This document shows, in pieces, positions 24,416 through 34,898 of a stretch of DNA of 64,000 nucleotides. The notes under the pieces were generated by a model. That model did no database searches and was not told the DNA's origin. It was given only the letters and a program-made list of their open reading frames with translations. Made by a program: the position numbers and the translations under genes. Position 1 is the first letter of the stretch; each line of letters opens with the position of its first letter. This DNA is from Cocos nucifera (Eukaryota; Streptophyta; Magnoliopsida; Arecales; Arecaceae), in NCBI GenBank assembly GCA_006176705.1, contig QRFJ01002491.1, positions 62,001 to 126,000 on the forward strand, given 5' to 3'.

Positions 24416-25567
24416 TTGAACTTAATTGAATGGTTGATTCACATTAAACATAATAATCAAATGGCTAATATGAACCTAATAGTCCAAAAATTAGATAAAG
24501 TTGACCTTCTTGATCAGAAAATAGATCAACTCCTAATCCTAGGTCAACAATCTTCTAATTATCAGGAGAATTATTCAATCTGTGCTAGTCCAACCCATCA
24601 TGTAAGTGAATATCCTATGACTGCACAGTTTCCATATTTTATCCAAGAACAAGTTCAAGCTACTCAAGGATACTCCAAATTGATTAATGACCCATTTTCA
24701 AATTCATATAATTCAGATTGGAGTAACTTTAATTTTTCTTGGACATCCCAACAGACTCAGGCTCAGACCCAAATTTCACTTGAGCAAAATTATCAAAATT
24801 ATGCCTATAATAATGGTCAGCCTAGTCAGTTTAACCAGCCATCATATTATAATCAGCCTTCATACCCACCTCCTCAACAGACCAATCTAGCTGATGATAG
24901 ATTTAACCAACTTCAACAATTAATTCTAACTCAACAGCAATCTATCGCCAGACTAGAAGCTCAAATAGGATAATTAGTTGAGTCTAACATGAGGAGAGAA
25001 CTAGATCAACTACCGAACCTACCAATTTCAAATAACCCACCTAATGACCACCAACCACCTGGATTAAATTATCAATCTAATGTTTCATCTAAGAATCCCC
25101 AATTTGAGAATACCAAAGTAATTCCTGAACTTAAAAGCTATAGGATTCTTATGGACCCATACCAAGACCAGGTGAGAGAGGCTAGTACTGATGCTAGCCA
25201 AAATGAAAATTTAGAGGAACTGGTTAGTACTGAGACTAACCACATAGAAGAACCCAAGCCAGGAATTAGTACTGATGCTAGTTCCAGTTTAAATGAGATA
25301 GAAATAAGGGAAAAGAGAATAGATGATTTACCCGAGACTTATAAACCTAATGTCCTATTCCCTTCAACCCTAGAAGCTGGTTCTTCTTATAAAAATCAAA
25401 AGGCATGTAATGAAATGTCAATGGAGTTGTTTAAGCAGGATCACATTAATTTACCTCCAGAATTAAAACCGCCTTTAGTCACCATTCCAGCACCCATTGA
25501 ATCAAACTTAACTCCTAAAACTCCATTCATGAGCATTTTAGAAAGAACAAATAGGAGAAATTCTTAA
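24416..25567 (+). pseudogene. Athila-type gag C-terminal region, one in-frame stop
   Basis: A single frame of 384 codons is interrupted once, by TAA at 24971-24973 inside EAQIG-stop-LVES, where related elements have Gln. Residues 1-50 hold a coiled-coil-like VQKLDKVDLLDQKIDQL. A degenerate zinc-knuckle area follows (SICASPTHHVSEYP, last Cys replaced by Tyr), then AQFPYFIQEQVQATQGYSK and a Gln/Asn/Tyr/Pro-rich region with SDWSNFNFSWTSQQ, like the NHPNFSW motif of Athila gag. After the stop come PPGLNYQ, YKPNVLFPSTLEAG and FKQDHINLP, resembling the gag-protease linker. The capsid part is absent upstream and no protease or RT follows. The start ATG is the first in frame; a true start may differ. 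The low mutation load contrasts with the elements around it. Confidence 0.75.
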
Positions 25568-26589
25568 TAAACATGGGTCTGAGAATGGAATCATAAAATT
25601 ATATCCCAAAAATTAACAAAGTGAATATATCAATAATGGGATTAAAAATCAACATCAACTTTCTGAGATTGGCAATCCAAAACCATTGGAATTTGTCAAT
25701 CCAATATTCGACACAGGATAGTGAGCTACATTGTGTCTGGCTGAAGACGGTAAACTTAGCGCTTGTTGGGAGGCAACCCAATATTTAGTTTTTATCTAAT
25801 TTATCTTATTTTTTTTTTAGGATAATTTGAATAAGTTGGAGGGAGAGCTCAAATTTGTAAAGGCATGTGCTGGACCAAAAAAAAAATAAATAAATAAATA
25901 AATAAATAAAAATATATATATACTGAGTTAGGTGTATTCTTCCATGTTCTTTATTACATCCTTTATTTTTTCTTCTCCATTGAGGACAATGTCGATTAAG
26001 TTGGGGGGAGGGAAAAATAAAAATTTTAAAATTTTAAGTCCTCGAAAAAGTTAGTATTTAGTATTTAGATACTTGATTATGCTTAAGAATCGAATTAAAC
26101 TAAGCATTTTAAAAAGAAAATTGATACACAGATTAGAGAATCTATGAGATATTGAGGAATCAAGTATTAAGAAAATTCAATAAAGAGTTAAGTCCAGAAC
26201 ATAAAAATTTTTTTTCTTGGAGCATTTCTAATTATTTTCTACTAGCATCAAAGAAAAGTCTACTTTTTATAGGCTTGTGTAGGATAACTATACGTTTCTT
26301 CATATAAAAATTTATTTTAATAAAATAGTTTCCAAGTACTTCTCACTGAGTAACCGGGCCTCTTTGCCTAAGCAAGCATTGAGTTTCGCGTCAAAAGGTG
26401 GGAAGGGCAAAGAAGCTCGTTGTAAAGCTAGTCTTAACTCGTAGCCTATTTGATTCGAGCTAGTAAGCCCGAGGGGTATTCTATACCTAGTGCCCTAAAG
26501 CCAACTGGTTTGGGAGTCATTGGCCCAAGACTCGCTACATGGATCAAATAGAAAGCTTAAGGAGTTAAGACACTCAATAGTGGTACAAC

Positions 26590-26626
<37 letters not shown>

Positions 26627-26992
26627 AACATTGGTTTCCCACCGAGTAACCGGGTCCCGTTGCCTAAGTAAGCAATGATATTCGCATCAAAAAGTGGGCA
26701 ATGTGAAAATAAAAATTAATAAATGAAGGATGGAAGTAGCAATACACCTGCCTATATGAAAGTTTAGACAAATCAGAGATAAAAGTGGAATAATTTAGAA
26801 AAAGTTCTGAAAAATTTAATGTTCTTTACTTAATTTTTCTATTGATAAGTATTAATACCCCAATGATATATCTCATTTAAGCTCTACTGAATATCAATGG
26901 CCATTTTGAAAATTGCTTAGGTAAAATTCGAAACTCTAAAGTTAAAAGGTATTTAAAACTAAATTCTTTCTTTACTCGAGGACGAGCAAAGC
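25568..26992 (+). other. 3' untranslated region of the Athila-type element
   Basis: Contains GTTGGGAGGCAACCCAA near 25765-25781 with its small inverted repeat, a motif I associate with the region after the coding part in Athila/Tat elements. It also has a polypurine-like AAGTTGGGGGGAGGG near 25998-26012, a TAAA microsatellite near 25887-25910, a poly-A run at 26593-26624, and a ~60-bp module present twice (about 26340-26402 and 26638-26700). No coding region is seen. Confidence 0.72.
26593..26624. repeat. Poly-A run (32 A)
   Basis: Uninterrupted A run inside the 3' UTR of the Athila-type element. No SINE or LINE sequence lies before it, so it is treated as simple sequence. Confidence 0.9.
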
Positions 26993-27007
26993 TTAAGTTG
27001 GGGGGTG
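26993..27007 (+). other. Polypurine tract of the Athila-type element
   Basis: AAGTTGGGGGGTG directly precedes the LTR start TGATAAGC at 27008. The same tract precedes the Athila LTR at 52351. Confidence 0.85.
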
Positions 27008-28622
27008 TGATAAGCATCATAAATTCACCAATAAAAGTATTAATTTATCAATTAATTTATATTAATTTTTAAGAATTAATAATCAATTTATATATAATTT
27101 TTGAAAAATTCATATTTTTATTAATTAAAAAATTAATTAAAAAATAATAAAAATTAATAAAAATTAAAAAATAAAATTTTATTATCAATAGAAAGAGCTC
27201 ATTTTTCTGATCACAACGAAATAAATTTCAAGTAAAACGGAGCTAAAATGAAAAAGATATGAATTTTTAAAAATATAAAATAAATAAAAATTAAATAAAA
27301 AAGAAAACGGCTCAGCCGGCTCCGCAAGCCGAGCCACCAAGCCAAGCCGAGCCATCAAGCCGACTCAGCCGTTGAAGCCATCAGCCGGTCCACGATCCAG
27401 GCGTGGACCGCCAGCTCAGCAAATTCCGGCGAATCAGAGATTGCCACGTGGTGGACCTAGACCCCTTAAGGGTCTACAGAAATTTATCGCGGCTCACAAG
27501 GGTAATTCAGTCTTTTCGTCCGACAACAGCGGCGCTGATTGGTTGCGGTGTGCGGTGCGGCCGGTCCACGCGGTCCATGGGAACAGTTATTGCGCGATCG
27601 GACGGATGTGGTTGTTTGCGGTCAGGATCGGACGGCTGTGGTTGCTTCCGAATTTTATTCAGATACAAACATCACGCGGATCACCATCGGACGGCAGCGC
27701 TCGATCCAGGCGATGATCCGACGGTCCAGAACGCTGCCGGCGGCGATCAAGACTCCCGAAGCGCGATTTGCGGCCAGATTTTCTCGATCAAGCGCGATCC
27801 AACGGCCAGAATTTAATCCGACCCGATCTGAGCTTATCTGCATCCGATTTTGATGATTTTTGGACCATTGGATTCCTATTGAACGGCTGGATTTTATCAG
27901 ATTTATCAGAGTCGTATCTGAGCTGTTTTGATTCAAATTTCATCCAAATTTATTTGTATTTTGATGATTACAAAGGCATTAGTCCCATATTGCCTTTAGA
28001 AAAAATATCCAGCCCTCCTAGCTCTATAAAAAGGACCCCAGGCCATCAGAAATATATATCTCCGATCAAGGTGAAGCTTTGGTACAGGGCGAAGCCAGGC
28101 TATGGGTTAAAGGCTGCTTCGAAGCAACGGGTGCCGAGAAGAAGAGCCGAGCTTCTACACCATCTTTCTGCCAATGCCGATCCAAGATCAGAGATCAGGC
28201 TATTTTATTTTATTATCTTTTCTTTTTAAATTTTATGTATTTAAATTCTAAAATTTTAGTTAATAAAAATTTTTATATTTTAATTTTTAATTTCTTGCTT
28301 TTTATTGTAATTTAATTTCTGCACTTTAAATTATTGCTTTGCAAGTAGATGCTAAGATCTAACTAGTAGATCTTAGTACCAAATTTAAATTCCTGCATCT
28401 TTTAATTTTTATTTTCAATCTTCCGACTTTAGTTTTTATTTCAAAATTCAAATCATTTTCTTTTTCTTCTAAAAAAAAAAATCAAAGATTTCAAAACTAA
28501 AAACACTACCTTCCCTGTGGATTCGACCCGACTCACTACTATCTACATTTTTTCAATAATTTTAAAAAGTCAGATTAAACTGATAAACACGGTGTTTTAA
28601 CGACAGCACCGCGTTCCTATCA
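27008..28622 (+). repeat. Athila-type 3' LTR
   Basis: 1615 bp, TGATAAGCATC to CCTATCA. Very similar to 21513-23136. Its first half shares variants with copy B and its second half mostly with copy A. TATA-like CTCTATAAAAAGG near 28022-28034; hairpin at 28352-28376. Followed by the target copy CCAAC. Confidence 0.92.
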
Positions 28623-29174
28623 CCAACATACACCTTAGGGTTCCAAATGGCTAGGAGATCGAGTCATGGTATAGTCAAACTGTAACACCCTCAAGGTGAA
28701 CTACCGATGCTCCTCAGGTCAAAGAACCAGATATACCACTGTAGATTCGAGTTGGTCATCGATGAGAAGGTAGACTTTCTTATGACTGCTCGAGGTGGTC
28801 ACGCTCAGTGCCCTCGTTCTCTAACGAGTACCTATGCTCTCGCTCCGGTGTCTCTATATCGTAGACTGAAAACTCATCTACTATGAAGAAGCGATTATAC
28901 ACCAACTTTTTGGATCAATCACCATCCTCATGATGATCTTACGGTCAAGAGCATTTTATGAGTTAATAATGAAAATTCTTGTCTTAAATTTTCAACTATT
29001 GAAAATAAGAATTATTATTACCATTAACTCAAGAAATGTATCACAGACACTAAATACACTCTTGTGATAGAAAATAATTTATTTTATTATTTATAGTCAA
29101 AATTATAATTTTGACCCTAGAAGTGTGTTACAAGTGTCAGCCAATTCTGGCTTCTAGGGCCCACATATCTAACA
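28623..29174 (-). repeat. Angela-like LTR_c, U3-side segment
   Basis: Starts with the target duplication CCAAC (28623-28627), then continues the LTR_c sequence to its minus-strand start TGTTAGATATG at 29174. The polypurine tract of C3 follows at 29175-29185, so LTR_c is the 3' LTR of C3 as well as the 5' LTR of C2. Confidence 0.9.
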
Positions 29175-29186
29175 AACTCTCACTTG

Positions 29187-30902
29187 ACCTAAAGCCAATT
29201 GGCTACAAATCTAAGTTCCATCTTCTCAAGGTGGGCTTCGATCTTCTATTGGTCCAACGGTATAAGCGGATCCGCCGCATTGTCTATGGAGTCGACTTTC
29301 TTGACCTCGACGTAATCCTTCTCGAGGTAATCATGGATAAGATGGTATCGCCACTCGATATGCTTGGATTTTTGGTGAGACCTCAGCTCCTTAGCAAGGG
29401 CTATGACGCCATTGTTGTCATAGTACAGAGGAATGGCATCTGATGGCATCACTCCAATCTTTGCGGTAAACTTCTTGTACCAAAATGCCTCCTTTGCAGC
29501 TTCTGATGTAGCAATATATTCTGCTTCCATGGTGGAATCTGCTATTACAGTCTGCTTGGAGCTTTTTCAACTGATAGCTTCACCATTGCACACAAATAGA
29601 CTCCCAGATGTCGACTTTCAATCATCTATATTAGATATAAAATTCGAGTCTGTATACCCTTGGACTTGGAGTTCTCCATTACCAAAGACCAACAATATAT
29701 CCTTAATTCTTCTCAAGTACTTAAGAATATATTTCATAGAAGTCCAATGTTCTTCACCTAGATTCGATTGATATCTGCTTGTCACACTCACAGCATGGGC
29801 TATATCGGATCATATATATAACATGACATACATGAGGCTCCCTATTGCTGAAGCATAAGGGATCTTGCTCATGCGTTCTATTTCCTCAGGTGTGCTAGGG
29901 CACATCTTCTTGGAAAGATGAATGCCATGTCTGAAGGATACCAAACCACTCTTAGAATTTTCCATGCTAAACCTTTTTAGCACTTCCTCTATGTACATCT
30001 TCTATGAAAGTTCTAGCATCCTATTCGGTCTATCTCTATAGATCTTAATTCCTAGAATAAAGGATGCTTCTCCTAGGTCTTTCATGGAGAATTCTTTAGA
30101 TTACCACATTTTAACTATGGTCAACATGGAAACATCATTTCCAATAAGGAGGATGTCATCCACGTACAATATAAAAAAGACAACAGCACTTCCACTGACC
30201 TTTTTGAAGACACATGGTTCCTCTTCATTCTTGATGAAACTAAATAATTTGATCACATCATTAAAATGAGTATTCCAGCTCCGAGATGCTTGCTTAAGTC
30301 CATATATAGACCTTTGCAGCTTGCATACCTTGTGATCATCATCACTGGATGTGAAACCTAGTGACTGTTCCATATAGATATCTTTCTCAAGATATCCATT
30401 TAAGAATGTCGTTTTCATGTCCATTTGCCATATTTCATAATCGAAATAGGCTACAACAGTGGGCAATGTACGAATGGATTTTAGCATAACTACTGGCAAA
30501 AAGGTATCCTGATAGTCAATGCCTTCGCATTGACTATATTGCTACTAATCTAGCTTTGAATGTCTCCACATTTCTATCTGCACCAATCTTTCTCTTGTAC
30601 ATCCATTTACACCCAATAGGTACTATACCTTTTGGTGGATCTACCAAGGTCTAGATTTGGTTTGAGTGCATCGAGTCAATTTCTGATTTTATTGCCTCTA
30701 ACCATTTCTCGGAGTTGATATCCGATATTGTCTCATTATAGGTTTTGGGATCATCACCATGAACTCTATTACCTATGAGGAATATTTTCTCTATTTTCTT
30801 CAAAATAGTACATAAGTACCTCTCAGAGGGATGAAAAACTCTTTTCGATCTACGAGGTGGAGGAGGTAGTGATTGGATTGGCTTAACCTGATTTGATTCC
30901 AT
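29187..30902 (-). pseudogene. C3 RT-RNase H (broken)
   Basis: A long stretch (30101-30499) reads through RT with QMDMKTTFLNG, RSIYGLKQASRSWNTHF and the catalytic box LYVDDILLIGND. Further pieces carry KIPYASAIGSLMY and the RNase H end MEAEYIATSEAAKEAFWYKKF. Several stops and at least one frame change (near 30530, with a small deletion after GYSQ-equivalent sequence) disrupt it. The best-preserved YVDD region of the array is here. Confidence 0.87.
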
Positions 30903-30959
30903 TTGGTCCTTAGCTTGTTGCTCTTGTGAAACTTTCTCATCAAGCTTGATCTACTTTCC

Positions 30960-31870
30960 AGTACCGCTATCTTGAATAAACTACTTTTCAAGAAAGATGG
31001 CATGTCGACTCATAATCACATTGTGATCTTCTGAAATGTAGAAATAATATCCTAATGACTCTTTAGGATATCCTATAAATCAAGCTCTAAAGGATCTAAA
31101 GTCTAACTTGTCTGCTTGTTCTCTTTTGACATGAGCCGGACAATCCCAAATTCTGAGATGACTAGACTTGATTTCTTACCATGCCATATCTCATACGGTA
31201 TAGTAGGAACGGTTTTAGAAAGAACCCTATTCAGTGAGTATATTGCAGTTAACAAACAGTGTCCCCAAAGAAAATCAGAGAGGTTTATGAAGCTCATCAT
31301 GGATCGGACCATATCTAATAGAGTTCGATTCTTCCATTCTGAAATTCCATTGAGTTGAGGTGTTTCAGGTGGAGTCCATGAGAGACTATTCCATTTTCCT
31401 TGAGATAGTCTAGGAATTCCTGACTAAGGTATCCACCTCCTCAATCTGATCGAAGAACCTTAATGGATTTTTTTGTTTGCTTTTCTACTTCATGTCTGAA
31501 TTTCTTGAACTTTTCAAAAGCTTCAGACTTGTGTCTCATAAGATACACATACCCATACTTAGATAAATCATCGGTAAAGATTATGAAGTAAATAAAGTTG
31601 CCTCTAGCCGGCACATCAAATGAGTCGCACACATCAGTATGTACTAGGGCAAGAAGATCCGTGGCCCTTTCCCCACGTCCTACAAAAGGGAGGTTTGTCA
31701 TTTTGCCATGAAGACAAGATTTACAAATTAGATATGACTCGGAAGTCAATGGACTTAATAGCCCAGTTTTCTCCAATTTGTTAACCCTATCTTCTGCTAT
31801 ATGACCTAGTCTTAGGTGCCGTAGATACCTATTATTTAGACTATCCCTAGGTTGTTTCATGGTATTCACA
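30960..31870 (-). pseudogene. C3 integrase (broken)
   Basis: Zinc finger region HLRLGHIAEDRVNKLE then KSCLHGKM; core LALVHTDVCDSF, FIIFTDDLSKYGY, KSIKVLRSD; then MVRSMMSF and the C-terminal HGKKS segment in a different frame. The first two acidic core positions are visible; the frame is broken after the core. Confidence 0.83.
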
Positions 31871-31882
31871 TTTTGCTCGATA

Positions 31883-32242
31883 TTAAAAAATAGATACATC
31901 AATATGTAACTGATAAAGATCGTTAATAAGGAAACCACTTGCAATTTTATTTCTTTCATAAAGAATGTTACAATGGTCCTTAACAAAACTAATTACATAG
32001 CCTTCTAATGCAAGGCAAGAAATAGAAATCAAATTCTTGCTTGTTGCAGGCACATAATAATAGTCTTTTAACACTAAGTCTAAACCAGATGGTAGTCGAA
32101 GAGGGTATGTTTCCATGGCCACGGTAGCAACTTTTGCTCCATTTTCGATGCATAGGATCATCTCACCATCCCTCAGCCTCCTGCTATCCTCAAGATCCTG
32201 CATGGAAGTGCACAAATGAGCACTAGAATCAGAGTCAAGCAC
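31883..32242 (-). pseudogene. C3 protease (fragment, open)
   Basis: An open 119-residue stretch begins at the active-site region LDSDSSAHLC, and continues through MILCIENGAK and KDYYYVPATSKNLIS. The Met start is only an internal residue of a polyprotein. The Trp-equivalent just upstream reads as a stop. Confidence 0.8.
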
Positions 32243-32554
32243 TCAACTAGATGTAGAAAAAATTGTAATGTTAGACTTAATAACGAGCATACCTCCAGAA
32301 GGACCTGCCTCCTTATTCTTCAGGGTTGCTAGGTAAGTAGGGCAGTTTTGCTTTCAATGGCCATCATTATTGCAATGGAAACACTTTTCTTTGTCAGCGG
32401 CCTTCTTCTTCAACTCTACCTTTTTCTTTTTTTCTTCTTTCATCTTCTGCTTTTTCACAGACTTCTTCTTTCCAAAAGACTTTCTCTTGAAAAAAGTTCG
32501 TTCCATAGCAAGCACAGAGCATTTAGAATCTTTCATAGAAAGCTCAGCGGTAAC
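32243..32554 (-). pseudogene. C3 gag, C-terminal fragment
   Basis: Lys-rich linker and zinc knuckle CFHCNNDGH, then TGA at 32354-32356 in place of Trp, then KQNCPTY. All knuckle Cys and His are kept. Upstream gag is lost at the joint near 32554. Confidence 0.82.
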
Positions 32555-34898
32555 CTTTCATAGAAAGACTTTCTCTAGGAGCTGAACTTCTTCCAGACAT
32601 CTCCTTCAGTTAGATTTTTCCAGGAGCCAAACTTCTTTTGAATTTTTTCTTCAATCACGTTCCTCCAGGAGCCAAACTCCTTCCGAACTTCTTCTTCTGC
32701 CAGATTTCTCTATCAGCTAAACTCCTTCCAAATTTCTCCTTCAGTCGGATTCCTCCAAGAGCCAAACTCCTTCTGGACTTCTCCTTTAGTCGGATTTCTT
32801 CAGGAGTCAAACTCCTTTCGATTTCTCCTTCAGTCAAGTTCCTCTAGGAGCCGAACTTCTTTCGAATTTCTTCTTCAGTCAGATTCCTCCAAGAGCCAAA
32901 CTCCTTCTGAATTTTTTCTTCTGTCGGATTCCTTCAGGAGCCGAACTCCTTCCAGACTTCTTTTTCAATTGGATTTCTCCATCAGCCAAACTCCTTCTGG
33001 ATTTCTCCTTCAGTCAGATTCCTCCAGGAGCCGAACTCCTTTCGAACTTCTCCTTCAATCGAATTTCTCCATCAACCGAACTCCTTTCGAACTTCTCCTT
33101 CAGTTGGATTTCTCTAGGAACCGAACTCCTTCCAAACTTTTCCTTCAATCAGATTTCTCTAGGAGCCAAACTCCTTCTAGATTTCTCATTCAGTCAAGTT
33201 CCTCTAGGAGCCAAACTTCTTTCGAATTTCTTCTTCAGTCAGATTCCTCCAGGAGTCGAACTCCTTCCAGATTTCTCCTTCAATCGGTTTCCTCCAGGAG
33301 CCAAACTCCTTCTGAACTTCTCCTTTAGTTGAATTTCTCCATCAGCCAAACTCCTTTTGGATTTCTCCTTCAGTCGGATTCTTTTAGGAGTCAAACTCCT
33401 TCTGAATTTCTCCTTCAGTCGGATTCCTCTAAGAGCCAAACTCCTTTCGGACTTCTCCTTCAGTCGAATTCCTCCAGGAGCCGAACTTCTTATGGATTTC
33501 TCCTTTAGTTGAATTTCTCCATCAGCCAAACTTCTTTCGAATTTGTCCTTCAGTTAAGTTCCTCTAGGAGCCAAACTTGTTTCGAATTTTTCCTTCAGTC
33601 AGATTCCTCTAGGAGCCGAACTTCTTCCGGACTTCTTCTTCAATCGAATTTCTCCATTAGCCGAACTCCTTCTAGATTTTTCCTTCAGTCGAATTTCTCC
33701 AAGAACCAAACTCCTTCCAAATTTCTCTTTCAGTCGAATTCCTCTAGGAGCCAAACTCCTTTCAGATTTCTTCTTCAATCATGTTCCTCTAGAAGCCAAA
33801 CTCCTTTCAAATTTCTTTTTCAATCGGATTCCTTCAAGAACCAAATTTCTTCCAAACTTCTTCTTCAATCAGATTGCTTCATTAGCTGAACTTCTTTCAG
33901 ATTTATTTTTTAGTCGGATTCCTCCAAGAATCGAACTCCTTACCGATTTATCCTTCAGTCAGATTCCTTCAAGAGTCAAACTTCTTTCAAACTTCTCCTT
34001 CAATCAAATTTCTCCATCAGCCGAACTCCTTTCGAACTTCTCCTTCAGTCAGATTCCTCCATCAGTCAAACTCTTTCTAGATTTCTCCTTTAGTCGGATT
34101 CCTCCAGGAGCCGAACTCCTTCCAAACTTCTCCTTCAATTGGATTTCTCCATCAGCTGAACTTCTTCCGAATTTTTTCTTCAGTCGGATTTCTTCAGGAG
34201 TCGAACTCCTTCCAAATTTTTTCTTCAGTCGGATTCCTTCAAGAACCGAATTTCATCCAGATTTCTCCTTCAGTCAAGTTCTTCTAGGAGCGAAACTCTT
34301 TTCAATTTTTTTTTTCACTCAGATTCCTTCAGAAGCCAAACTCCTTCCGAATTTCTCCTTCAATCAAGTTTCTCTAGGAGTCAAACTCCTTACAATTGGA
34401 TTCCTCTAGGAGTCGAACTTCTTTCAAATTTCTCCTTCAGTCAAATTTCCTTTAGAAGTCCAAACTCCTTTGGAATTGATGTATGTCAAAGCTCTTCACC
34501 AACCAATGCTTGCTTTCTTCAAACTTTAACTATTAAATCTCAACAAATGGCTACATCACAGCAATAGACATCTCTCTTTGTAACAAACTCCACGTGGCTC
34601 CCAGCGGTCCACTATCGGACGGTTATGGCTGTCACTATTAATCTACTCCAGACTCCATCTATAAAAAGGATCCTCCAGATATGTTTTCTCTAATTTCTCT
34701 TTTTCTTCTCAAAATTCTATTAAATTCTTATCTGAGCATTTCATTTTTGTTGGTCAGAAGAGCTGACTTAATCGTCAGAGGGTCCTGTTGGAGCCACCAC
34801 TACCGACTCCGGATGGGACTTTGGTTTGTAGGTCACCGATGGTGACCTCTCCTTCCTCAACTCCAACTTAATCCGACATTAATCAGATTCTGCACCAA
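32555..34898 (+). repeat. Tat-like LTR with tandem-repeat U3 (5' end not defined)
   Basis: The right end reads ATTCTGCACCAAC at 34898. Before it come a TATA-like TCTATAAAAAGG near 34659-34670 and a GTCAGAGGGTCC segment, then the rest. A homologous but diverged end is at 39924-40655, ending TTTTGTACCAACA. The TCGGAGGGTCC segment and the ACCAACA end resemble LTRs of Tat-group gypsy elements, which is inference. Everything left of about 34460 is the tandem array; no TG start can be fixed because the left side is a broken joint with C3. Confidence 0.6.
32575..34460 (+). repeat. Minisatellite of ~45-bp units (about 40 copies)
   Basis: The unit is roughly AGGAGCCGAACTCCTTCC, then (A/G)(G/A)ACTTCTCCTTCAGTCGG, then ATTCCTCC. 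Units vary by substitutions but keep a length of 44-45 bp over about 1.9 kb. Because 45 is a multiple of three, long frames run through both strands, giving a 15-residue repeating peptide that I do not regard as a gene. Each unit contains the small inverted repeat GGAG-CCGAA-CTCC. Confidence 0.9.

Larger units (their letters stand above)
17417..28622 (+). mobile_element. Athila-type Ty3/gypsy insertion in LTR_c (spans a gap)
   Basis: The insertion is bounded by TGATAAAC at 17417 and CCTATCA at 28622, and flanked by CCAAC on both sides (17412-17416 and 28623-28627). It holds three copies of one ~1.62 kb LTR, two copies of a tRNA-Asp primer site and a run of 1000 N. The simplest real element is 21513-28622, about 7.1 kb: LTR, primer site, leader, gag-like frame, 3' UTR, polypurine tract, LTR. 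The part before the gap duplicates the start of the same element. There is no protease, RT, RNase H or integrase. Confidence 0.87.
29175..32554 (-). mobile_element. C3: internal region of Angela-like copia, truncated in gag
   Basis: Third member of the tandem array. RNase H, RT, integrase, protease and the gag C-terminus are present in copia order on the minus strand. Homology to C1 and C2 stops at about 32554 inside gag, and the rest of gag, leader and 5' LTR are missing. The joint leads into the tandem-repeat LTR at 32555. Confidence 0.87.

Noticed and set aside
26593..26624. Poly-A run as the tail of a SINE or LINE
   Set aside because: No upstream RNA polymerase III boxes or LINE protein, no target duplication, and it lies inside a collinear 3' UTR.
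32638..33889. Repeating 15-residue peptides on both strands
   Set aside because: By-product of a 45-bp repeat unit whose length is a multiple of three; no start context or family match, and present on both strands.
32575..34460. Possible CRISPR-like array
   Set aside because: Units are contiguous and diverged with no unique spacers, and the context is a plant retrotransposon; it is a minisatellite.
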